Of a stretch of 22,164 nucleotides of DNA, positions 8,601 through 14,263 are shown one piece after another (position 1 is the stretch's first letter; each line of letters starts with the position of its first letter). Source of the stretch: an uncultured Collinsella sp. (GTDB lineage Bacteria; Actinomycetota; Coriobacteriia; Coriobacteriales; Coriobacteriaceae); NCBI GenBank assembly GCA_902491915.1, contig CABUJL010000021.1, forward strand, positions 1 through 22,164, in the 5' to 3' direction. Position numbers and translations under genes: made by a program. A model generated the notes under the pieces. That model made no database searches. It was not told the DNA's origin and saw only the letters and a list, made by a program, of their open reading frames with translations.

Positions 8601-10617
8601 CGTGGAGGCGCTGGGTAAGGTGCTTGGCGTCACGGCGGGCGTTCTCGACATCTGGGGCTCCCATGTTGAGAACTCCAGCGTGGCGGGCATCGCCGACGGC
8701 TGCACGGTGACATCGTCGCACCAGGGCGTTGATTACGGCCGCGGTACCGAGGGCGCGACCGGCCACGAGGTCGCTGGCGGCTTCGCCGGCTACGCCGACC
8801 TGGCGCGCATGAAGGGCTGCACGGCCACCAACCTCAAGAAGGTCACGAGTGGCGAGATCGCGGGCGGCTTCGTGGGCGAGACCAAGCGCGCGTATCTGGT
8901 GGACCTCAAGGCCGATTCGCTGTTGCTCGAGCTGATCCTCCAGGTCGTGAACGCCCTGATCAAGGCACTCTACGTGCCGGGTCTCGAGAAGATCAGCCTT
9001 GTCAACATCGGTACGCTCTTCCCGGGTCTCAGCAAGTTCCTCGATCTGAAGATCCTCTCCGCCGGCGACCTGCTCTACGTGAACCTCTTCGGTCTGAAGA
9101 TCGGCGTGGCGCTGTCGAAGGCCGATGCCGATAACGGGCAAAAGACCGACGTAGCGGTGGTTACCATCGGCGATTCCATCATCAAGCTGCCGTGCAACAG
9201 CAACGGCGTCATCGATGGCGATCAGGCCAAGGAGGAACTGTCCGTCCAGCTCATCAAGGGTAACCGCACGCGCGTGGAGAATTCCACGGTCACGGGCATC
9301 GCGGTGGGCTACGACGTCTTCGGCGGCGGCGCGTCGCAGGACGGCGACGGCGCGGCAGGTCTTACGACCGGCTGCGCGGGCGGCTTTGCCGGTCTGAACG
9401 ACGAGGGCGTGCTGGCGAACGACCACATGGTGCTCGCCGACGTGATCCGCGGCACGAGTGGCCTGGTGGATCCGTTCTCCAACACCAAGCTCAAGAGCGT
9501 GTGGGACTTCAATTCCATGAGCGACATCGTTGACGAGAAGGACGGCAACAACAACTCGTACAAGATCTACCGCCCCAAGAACGAGAGCCTGGCCGACGCG
9601 TTTACGTCGAACAGCAAGAACGGGGCAGCGAGCGCCACCTTCGCCAAGCGCGACGACAACGCCGACGGCACCGACATGGACGCCTTCACGGTGAGCCTGT
9701 TCAAGCCGGTGGACGCGAGTGGCAAGGTCTCCGTCAACACCTACGACGGCACCGTGCCCACGAGCGGGGCGTCTGGCGATGCGGATACCACGTGGCTCGG
9801 CATCAAGGACGCCGTGCGCCAGAATGCGGACGGTAGCCAGAAGCAGGAGCTCAAGGCCTACGACACTGCCGCCAAGGCCGTGCTGATGAGGGACACCCCG
9901 GTTCCCGACAACGCCGGCTCACTCACGCCCGAGCCGGGCGAGGGCCAGGACCCGTGCGACACCTACGCGAATCTCACGCTCCAGAAGGTGTGGAACGATC
10001 AGGGCAATGCCGCTCGGCCTAAGAGCATCAAGCTGACGGTTACGGCTTCATATACCAAGGGCGACGAAAAGGTGGTCCCCGAGAGTCTTACTCTCAAGGA
10101 TGGCTCAACTTGGAAGAACCCGCATCAGGTTGAGCTCACTTCTGCCGACGCCTCCGGCTGGTCCGAGACCTGGCGAAAGGTCGTTGAGGGTCTGCCCGTC
10201 GCATTCGATGACGACGGCACGACTCGGTACTACGCCTACAGCGTCTCGGCCGAGGAGGTCGAGTCAAACGGTGCCAAGACGAGCGGCGTCATGTTTGGTA
10301 AGACCGCGGATGGCGCGACATCCTACGTCACCCCCACCGAGGTCGGCTACACCTCCACGGTGACCTCCGAGGCCAACACCCTCACGATCACCGTCACCAA
10401 CACCCATCGCGATCCCCTGCCCGACACGGGCGGCCGCGGCATCTGGCTGTTCCTGATGATCGGTGCGGCGGTGGGCTGCGCCGGGGCCTATGAGGCATGG
10501 CGTCGCCGGCGCGCGGGACAGCTCGCCGTGGTGGGCGTCCCGGCTGCGGGCGCTACGGTCAGCGCGCTGCAGCCGCGGCCGGTCGGGGGCCACTTCCGTG
10601 ACGGGGGTGCGCGATGA
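2584..10617 (+). CDS. Giant LPDTG-anchored surface protein, probable pilus tip adhesin (frame broken at G9 tract)
   Basis: The open frame gives 2,677 residues; joined to the signal peptide at 2436 through a G8 tract it would be 2,726. Order, in open-frame numbering: Ala/Thr/Asp-rich linker with a QTAA repeat (to about 100); a domain containing INGKTYILIGTEQQLRAIGS; about 30 glycine-rich modules of the AGGFAG/AGGYVG type (about 450-2260) resembling right-handed beta-solenoid turns; Leu-rich amphipathic segments between them; a Cna-B-like domain (about 2460-2607) with Lys 2468 in QKVW and Asn 2606 in TVTNTH as likely isopeptide residues; LPDTG (2612-2616); a membrane helix; RRRR; and an unusually long tail of about 33 residues. 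The ATG at 2584 has no ribosome site and no signal peptide, so it is probably not the true start. Being first in a cassette with a major pilin, class C sortase and minor pilin, it is probably the tip protein. The ligand is unknown. Confidence 0.85.
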   Translation: MPIPPKTWGGETLQVDTAEGAETSGAGAAGSSAATDSGASTDNVSNADAGTDTPATTTDAATADAPAPADDTAATSQSTAQTAAQTAAQTADVAGADDAAQDLAQLAGRDFQGQVTKTINGKTYILIGTEQQLRAIGSGKKVIGGTVYKIKQKVVNTGSLLLPKYEWQDDGIEEVAYAGDADLAAGDTLKNADFSDHDGGLSLILGSTRTKYYVKDAAGNRKDVSDTDYGPNTGLTYTADANYIIFRNIDLSQNAADPGNTAWTPLMFSGTMLGVAPTADASATVSSLWGGIGADGAFTNDTAQRPVISNVTVRQTGTLNPNEQQGIGFFASINSKTELSGSKLQNGAAAIVANIKLQNVSVKNESTKAKVPTTLLGLLTTTVGALLEGLTKLLGIELHLDKLLSLYAENPSNLATGAFVGRVYGKVTVKDCAVEDATVSSAASMTGGFAGSVEGSTDYALKGVDTLISILTKILNLIPFVGLGDLVNWLLSSTLMLNKLIPTAYHNPVLSGCDVTDFKSGTVIGAAGKSYAGGFVGAQVGSIIENSSVTSKNAFAVRGTDYVGGFAGVSRNGNVGGLIESLGVELLSLLRPQSLIEGSSLNAPVTVEAERYAGGFTGAMANSYAVNNAATGIVSVQASKSNAGGFTGYASVGWGLELGTDDTSSTNLIKSLGSSVASLLKGGWLQSNNAGDLLSLAGVKNSDVLGCQVEATSVTSDGDYAAGLVAQGSGVVIASSSEVNVGKLSFWRNNNPRTMPAERATTVAGLKTVTAQGSFAGGIAGSLRPATVAALLNDTLGVGDLTGLKPEDAITMFTVDQVTLAGATDKGMAVSAGKLYAGGAIAFATGGNVTKTKLENVASVEAGSDAGGFIGASGPGEAVGASGINLLGLVKLSGLLSVAQYSSVNVTASTIAGVTAGMKVTATGKNVDDSPYVAGGFFGQANSSKATDVHVYALASVTAPSTNGVAGGFVGESTTGGLVDALNDSQNSNILNLIKIDNLLGVVPYLIPNYRYATTHFINGGSVSADAAGGFAGDFQSGKVNIFSEDDLKDDVLAAAKTAVENSPWGVINIDHVAGGAFAGGWGGRVTSGALATAGKGGLQVLGGLKNLGLNIDAAQLLSAVQAYVPLINRSGVRTDAGTVAADTSGAKPTDAANPGLVVSASRIDDTASQSGSAGGYIGYGSGVQVSHSNVTQLRHTAVTEPKKLEGADGSSYYDDGKSSYAVTAPRYAGGYIGHVDVGSAASVGDGLSLLGTSLQLADVLGVVRAVVSTIEHSDVSGGTGGFAVRANSGATGSEIGDAGGFAGLVSGGHIQDSNSYNFSYVVGQISAGGYAGQVEPGDVARVLGELNTGKGNESALAKLLHGLVNTNGALASLVQDFVPTVRNSETTSIPCGGAVRAQAASTESVQRGMAGGYVGHNLGGHIWGNNNAPWTSAAAWESQTDDSNHYTGTKRDAMAERIRSVYGAEMAGGLAGYMEPSDTAKTGSISLLFGLVKANSILGALQVAYPTEENTQVTGPVRGISLDTWNSWSQHVASKGYYGDNFYGKTFKTEDELAAFLADYVYGTNVVAGRSSYENKANTMHGGVAGGYVGLMRGGTVTNGRAFDAKTVCAMRAAGGFAGRMETGGAVELGGVEVLGLNLNLGQLLNVAQVLVPVVKSSSVQGFRTGMAVEATGTDFKHETGFAGGYVGYASGAQLWGDATFSDADKDADRWSIGATHGGYTATGDNVTNLRKVSGANCVGGYAGLMTAAGVADVNTNASSGLLQKILDSLISTPNDLAQVLQATVSTVRGASVSAVTAGDGATDAQRDVAAWGFTVGGSYKDGSATKYARAAGGFAGSMKAVVAGTKDRDEGATDAVTNTLQVTGLRGVEGGQYAGGFFGQADIESVASVAGGDGDASGDQSTSLLLKLLQAGNISALDAFRTYVYHANVAGVTDGFQVRAHDSSTQGMLDSKRFTGVAGGFGGTLINGSVKNATVTNLSSVAGVNYTGGFVGHLGKGGTVDADGVEALGKVLGVTAGVLDIWGSHVENSSVAGIADGCTVTSSHQGVDYGRGTEGATGHEVAGGFAGYADLARMKGCTATNLKKVTSGEIAGGFVGETKRAYLVDLKADSLLLELILQVVNALIKALYVPGLEKISLVNIGTLFPGLSKFLDLKILSAGDLLYVNLFGLKIGVALSKADADNGQKTDVAVVTIGDSIIKLPCNSNGVIDGDQAKEELSVQLIKGNRTRVENSTVTGIAVGYDVFGGGASQDGDGAAGLTTGCAGGFAGLNDEGVLANDHMVLADVIRGTSGLVDPFSNTKLKSVWDFNSMSDIVDEKDGNNNSYKIYRPKNESLADAFTSNSKNGAASATFAKRDDNADGTDMDAFTVSLFKPVDASGKVSVNTYDGTVPTSGASGDADTTWLGIKDAVRQNADGSQKQELKAYDTAAKAVLMRDTPVPDNAGSLTPEPGEGQDPCDTYANLTLQKVWNDQGNAARPKSIKLTVTASYTKGDEKVVPESLTLKDGSTWKNPHQVELTSADASGWSETWRKVVEGLPVAFDDDGTTRYYAYSVSAEEVESNGAKTSGVMFGKTADGATSYVTPTEVGYTSTVTSEANTLTITVTNTHRDPLPDTGGRGIWLFLMIGAAVGCAGAYEAWRRRRAGQLAVVGVPAAGATVSALQPRPVGGHFRDGGAR
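2606..2614 (+). repeat. Nine-G homopolymer at the frame break (candidate phase-variation tract)
   Basis: The run lies 16 codons upstream of the stop that ends the signal-peptide frame. By hand translation, G8 reads through to 10617; G9 (present) stops at 2639; G10 stops five codons after the tract. Long poly-G runs within the 5' coding part of surface-protein genes are a classic slipped-strand mispairing substrate. Confidence 0.85.
2821..2856 (+). repeat. 12-bp tandem repeat, three units, encoding QTAA
   Basis: The unit GCCCAAACCGCC repeats at 2821, 2833 and 2845, the last copy ending in G instead of C. Each unit adds four residues, so copy-number change would alter linker length without shifting frame. 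Confidence 0.85.
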
Positions 10618-10633
10618 GCGGTTCTGTGAGCTG

Positions 10634-10661
10634 CCTGCCGCGCGCGCCCATGCGCGGCAGG
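10634..10661 (+). other. Strong GC hairpin between adhesin and major pilin genes
   Basis: A 10-bp perfect stem (10634-10643/10652-10661) closes an 8-nt loop just after the adhesin stop codon. No T-run follows, so it is unlikely to be a full terminator. It could protect or help process the downstream mRNA, favouring major pilin over adhesin; that role is inference. Confidence 0.5.
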
Positions 10662-10819
10662 GGAGGGCGCTTCGCGCGGTCTTCGGGGGTTCCGCCTGGC
10701 GGGCCGCCGCTGCGCGCGAGGCACGCGGATGCGTATGCATATCAACGCGAGCCGGCGAGTTCGGTGTCGCGAGGTAATAGCTATTTGATCAATTGGGGGA
10801 TAGCGAGAAAGGAAGCAAG

Positions 10820-12358
10820 ATGAACACTATCTTCAAGAAGACGGCCGCGCTGTTTGCGCTCGTCGCCGTGGTGCTGGCTGGCGTCGTGGCCGCCACACCC
10901 GCGTATGCTGAGGGGACTGGTAAGCTCACCGTGACGAGCAGCGATGCCGGGTTCAACGGTGCCAAGGTCGACGCGTGGCAGATGTTCACGGCGACGAAGA
11001 ACGGCAGCACGTACACGTTTGAGGTTACTGACAACTGGAAGGGTTTCTTCACGAATACGGCTGAAGGTTATCCTGGCATCACGGATGACAAGGACTTCAA
11101 CGCAAACGCCTCTGACTACGTGCGCAAGCTGGGTGATGCCAACTCTGCCGGGGTGACCAATTTCGCCAAGAAGGCCGCTAAGTGGGCTAAGGACAACTCC
11201 ATTGCGACCACTCAGCAGGCCACCGCTGAGGCGTCTGGCTCGACCTACACCGCCACATTCTCCAATCTCGATTTCGGTTACTACCTGGTGAAGCCCTACG
11301 CTTCTTGTGAGAAGGACGGCAGCGTCCGCGGTACCGATGCTATGCTCATCAACGTCGTCGACGACAAGGCCAGCATCACCCTCAAGAACACCTACCCGAC
11401 CGTCGACAAGAAGGTCGAGAACAACAAGGGCAACGGCGCCCAGGTGGGCGACAAGGTCACCTTCACGCTGACCTCCAAGGTGCCCGACACCTCCGAGTTC
11501 GATCACTACACCTTCAAGCTGCTCGATGCTCTGTCCGAGGGCCTGACCTTCAACAACGATGCCGAGATCAACATTGGCGGCACCAAGCTGGCGGTCGGGA
11601 CGGACTACACCGTGACGCTGCCCTCCACGGATAACAACAACACCGTCACCTTCGACCTTTCCACCTACATCAAGCCTGAGAGCGGCACCTCCGCTGCCAC
11701 GGCTGGCGACACCATCACCGTCACTTACAGCGCGACGCTGAACGAGAAGGCCGAGACCAGCACGACCGGCAATGGCAACACCAACTCCGCCAAGGTCCAG
11801 TACACCAACGGCCCCAACACCACCGATTTCGGCGAGTCCACTCCGTCCGAGACCCACACCTACACCTTCGGCTTCGACCTGAAGAAGGTCGACGGCGACA
11901 ATCAGGCTCTTGCCGGTGCCAAGTTCTCCCTGTACAAGAAGGGCTCTACCGAAGCCATCCAGTTCGTGAAGACCGCTGAGGGTGCCTATCGCGTGGCCAC
12001 CAACGCCGACGCCGGCGAAAAGGTCACCGAGGTCGGGACGCCTGAGAACGGCATCATCAAGTTCACCGGCCTCGACGACGGCGAGTACACGCTGAAAGAG
12101 ACCCAGGCTCCGACCGACTACAACAAGGCCGCCGACACCGAGATTAAGATCACGGCGAAATACAGGACGGACGGTACGCTCAACACCTGGACCGTCACTA
12201 ACAAGGGCAACGATGGCTTCGTCACCATCGTCAACCGCAAGGGCACCCTGCTGCCCTCCACCGGTGGCATGGGCACCATCGTCTTCACCGTCGCGGGCGC
12301 TGCCGTGGTCATCGCCGGCGTGGCGTGGACCATCGCCCGTCGTCGCGCTCAGAACTAG
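10820..12358 (+). CDS. Major pilin (backbone subunit), SpaA/SpaH type, LPSTG-anchored
   Basis: The 512-residue protein has a signal peptide (MNTIFKK, hydrophobic core, TPAYA then Glu). It then carries an N-terminal pilin domain, a pilin motif TYPTVDKKV with candidate linkage lysines 197/198, a middle domain, a Cna-B-like C-terminal domain with an E-box TLKETQAPTDY (Glu 427), and the sorting signal LPSTG (478-482) followed by a membrane helix and RRRAQN. These are the standard features of backbone pilins, which class C sortases polymerise through the pilin-motif lysine. ATG 10820 follows AAAGGAAG (10808-10815); an in-frame TTG at 10793 lacks a ribosome site. It lies 202 bp after the adhesin gene, leaving room for separate regulation, and 21 bp before the sortase start. 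Confidence 0.93.
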   Translation: MNTIFKKTAALFALVAVVLAGVVAATPAYAEGTGKLTVTSSDAGFNGAKVDAWQMFTATKNGSTYTFEVTDNWKGFFTNTAEGYPGITDDKDFNANASDYVRKLGDANSAGVTNFAKKAAKWAKDNSIATTQQATAEASGSTYTATFSNLDFGYYLVKPYASCEKDGSVRGTDAMLINVVDDKASITLKNTYPTVDKKVENNKGNGAQVGDKVTFTLTSKVPDTSEFDHYTFKLLDALSEGLTFNNDAEINIGGTKLAVGTDYTVTLPSTDNNNTVTFDLSTYIKPESGTSAATAGDTITVTYSATLNEKAETSTTGNGNTNSAKVQYTNGPNTTDFGESTPSETHTYTFGFDLKKVDGDNQALAGAKFSLYKKGSTEAIQFVKTAEGAYRVATNADAGEKVTEVGTPENGIIKFTGLDDGEYTLKETQAPTDYNKAADTEIKITAKYRTDGTLNTWTVTNKGNDGFVTIVNRKGTLLPSTGGMGTIVFTVAGAAVVIAGVAWTIARRRAQN

Positions 12359-12379
12359 CGCAGAGCCTAAGCTGGATCG

Positions 12380-13375
12380 TTGAAGCGCCTGCGCGACATA
12401 TTTCCGCTGATCGTGGTGCTGGTGGGGCTCGCCATCATGGCGTACCCCACCATCTCGAACTTCCTTGTGGAGCGCAACGCCTCCCGGGTGGTCTCGGGCT
12501 ACGAAAAGGCCGTTGACGGCCTCTCCGATGAGGAGGCCCAGGCCATGATGGATGCCGCGCGGGCGTACAACGCTCAGCTCGCGGGACTTGCCGGCATCTC
12601 CGCTGCCGATGGCGGCGCGGATGCCGGCACCGTCTCGTCCGCGCAGCTGCGCGAGCAATACAGCCAGCTGCTCAACCTCAACGGCGACGGCATGATGGGC
12701 TACATCACCATCCCGCGCCTAGACGAGACGCTGCCCATCTACCACGGCACCGATGAGGCCACGCTCCAGGTGGGCGTGGGCCATATCGACACCTCGTCGC
12801 TGCCTGTGGGCGGGGCCAGCACGCACGCGGCCCTGTCGGGCCACCGCGGGCTGCCGTCCGCCAAGCTGTTCACGGACCTGGACCAGATGAAAAAGGGCGA
12901 CATTTTCTTCGTCCGCGTGCTCAAGAGCACGTTCGCCTACCAGGTTGACCAGATCGAGACCGTCCTGCCCGACCAGACGGAATCGCTCAACATCACCGCC
13001 GGGGATGACTACTGCACGCTTGTCACCTGTACACCGTATGGCATTAATTCTCATCGTTTGTTGGTGAGAGGGCATGCCATACCGTATACGGATGACATGG
13101 ATTCGCAGGTGGGTGTGACCGGCAATCCCATCAACATTCCGCTGCCGTACCTGGCGCTGATGATCGCGTTGGCGGTGCTTGCCATGCTGCTCGCGTCGAT
13201 GCTGATCGGACGCGGGATCGAGGCGCGGCGCGACGCCGTCCATGCGGCGGCGGGTTCGCGCGTGGCCGGTGCGCGGCAGGCGGGGAGCTCGTACGACGTG
13301 GCTGGCACGGCCGGAGCGCACGGAGCGCACGATTCGACAAGGAGGAGCTGCCATGGTGGCAAGCACATGCGATAA
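12380..13375 (+). CDS. Class C sortase (pilin polymerase)
   Basis: The 331-residue protein has an N-terminal membrane helix (about 8-28), the sortase core, and a second membrane helix near 253-275, the two-helix layout typical of class C. Catalytic residues are His 155 in SGHRGLP, Cys 217 in TLVTCTPYG, and Arg 226 in SHRLLV. GYITIPRL, LPIYHGT and SLPVGG are also class C signatures. I see no DPF/DPW-type lid motif upstream of the core; the region is Ala/Gly/Ser-rich instead. The start is taken as TTG 12380 because the first in-frame ATG (12438) would cut into the first membrane helix; no good ribosome site is visible, so translational coupling to the pilin gene ending 21 bp upstream is likely. 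Its 3' end overlaps the next gene by 23 bp. Expected substrates are the neighbouring LPXTG proteins. Confidence 0.92.
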   Translation: MKRLRDIFPLIVVLVGLAIMAYPTISNFLVERNASRVVSGYEKAVDGLSDEEAQAMMDAARAYNAQLAGLAGISAADGGADAGTVSSAQLREQYSQLLNLNGDGMMGYITIPRLDETLPIYHGTDEATLQVGVGHIDTSSLPVGGASTHAALSGHRGLPSAKLFTDLDQMKKGDIFFVRVLKSTFAYQVDQIETVLPDQTESLNITAGDDYCTLVTCTPYGINSHRLLVRGHAIPYTDDMDSQVGVTGNPINIPLPYLALMIALAVLAMLLASMLIGRGIEARRDAVHAAAGSRVAGARQAGSSYDVAGTAGAHGAHDSTRRSCHGGKHMR

Positions 13376-14165
13376 CGGTACGTGGGCTTCGCGCCGTTTC
13401 GGCGGCGGTGCCTTTGCGGGTGCCTGGTTTCGAGCGGTTCGGCGCGCGTGTCTCGCCCTGGTGCTCGCCGTCTTCGCGTGTGCCGGGATGCTTGCGGCCG
13501 CTGCGGTCGCGCCTCGGGTGGCGGCTGCCACTCCGAGGGGGTCTGTTTCCCTGTCCGTTGTCGCTGAGGATGTTCGCGGCTCTCATCAGCTTGCGGGGGA
13601 TACATTTTCCCTGGTACAGGTCGCGACGGCGCAGGTGTACCAGGCCGGCGACGGGCAGTCCGCGGGCGTGGCGTACACCATGGCAGCGGGTTTCGAGCGT
13701 TACGACCGCGATTGGGCATCGCTGTCCGCGTCTGACGTCGCTGCCGCGGCGCGTGAACTGGCGCAGATCGCGCGCGATGCGGGGTCGCTTGATGCCGGCG
13801 TGTCGCAGAGGGTGCCGGAGGGTGCGCGAACGCTGACGTTTTCCGGTCTTGATAGCGGCCTGTACCTAGTGGTGCGAACCGGTGTGGCCGATGCCAACAA
13901 GGGTCTGACCTGCGATCCTGTACTGGTCTCCGTGCCGCTGTTAGAGGACGGCGCGTTTACCTATGACGTGGATGTCGATCCTAAGTTCGAGTGGGCGGAT
14001 GCCGACCATCCCGGTGGCAACGGTGGCGGCGCTGAGGCCGATCGCGGCACGCCTGGCTGGTTGCCCACGACCGGCGACTACGTTATCGGCGTGGTATGCC
14101 TGCTGGTGGCAGGCGGTTCCATCGCCATCCTCATCGGCCGCCGCCTGTGCGAAAAGCGCTCCTGA
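13353..14165 (+). CDS. Minor pilin (probable base or accessory subunit), LPTTG-anchored
   Basis: The 270-residue protein has a long basic N-region, a signal peptide ending near VAAATP (about residue 60), and one pilin-like domain. That domain has the layout of the major pilin's N-terminal domain: a VSLSVV strand, a helical alanine-rich middle, and TLTFSGLDSGLYLV, which parallels TATFSNLDFGYYLV in the major pilin. It ends with an acidic Gly-rich linker, LPTTG (237-241), a membrane helix and RRLCEKRS. ATG 13353 follows AAGGAGGAG (13339-13347) and overlaps the sortase stop. Small size, a single domain and last position in the operon suggest the subunit that ends polymerisation and links the pilus to the wall; an accessory role along the shaft is also possible. 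Confidence 0.82.
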   Translation: MVASTCDNGTWASRRFGGGAFAGAWFRAVRRACLALVLAVFACAGMLAAAAVAPRVAAATPRGSVSLSVVAEDVRGSHQLAGDTFSLVQVATAQVYQAGDGQSAGVAYTMAAGFERYDRDWASLSASDVAAAARELAQIARDAGSLDAGVSQRVPEGARTLTFSGLDSGLYLVVRTGVADANKGLTCDPVLVSVPLLEDGAFTYDVDVDPKFEWADADHPGGNGGGAEADRGTPGWLPTTGDYVIGVVCLLVAGGSIAILIGRRLCEKRS

Positions 14166-14189
14166 GTGGGACAAAGGCGCCCCGTCCCA

Positions 14190-14247
14190 TCCACAGCAAA
14201 AGCCCGCCAGCAGCTTGTGATGAACTGCCGGCGGGCTTACTTGTGCG
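14190..14247 (+). repeat. 58-bp direct repeat, copy B (right border of pilus cassette)
   Basis: This is identical to 2187-2244 except A at 14239. It lies between the + strand minor pilin gene and the minus-strand membrane protein gene. Confidence 0.9.
14199..14239 (-). terminator. Bidirectional terminator between convergent genes
   Basis: This is the same hairpin as at 2196-2236: arms 14199-14208 and 14230-14238 plus the inner GCAG/CTGC stem. Read on the minus strand the stem is followed by TTTT, a better tail than on +, where the T-run is broken by A at 14239. It probably ends both the membrane-protein gene (-) and the pilus operon (+). Confidence 0.75.
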
Positions 14248-14263
14248 TTGGGAATGCGCGGCG

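Noticed and set aside
3900..9400. Recurring GGCGGCTTC-like DNA strings as a CRISPR or DNA repeat array
   Set aside because: They encode the repeated Gly-Gly-Phe turns of the adhesin, are irregularly spaced, and lie within an open reading frame.
4786..9426. Long minus-strand frames opposite the giant adhesin (for example 4786-6288 and 8311-9426)
   Set aside because: They mirror the repeat structure of the adhesin gene and show no independent protein features.
10781..12658. Minus-strand open frame of 625 codons opposite the major pilin and sortase
   Set aside because: It is antisense to two well-supported genes, gives Gly/Val/Asp-rich sequence without domains, and has no sensible start. It is a by-product of GC-rich codon use on the other strand.
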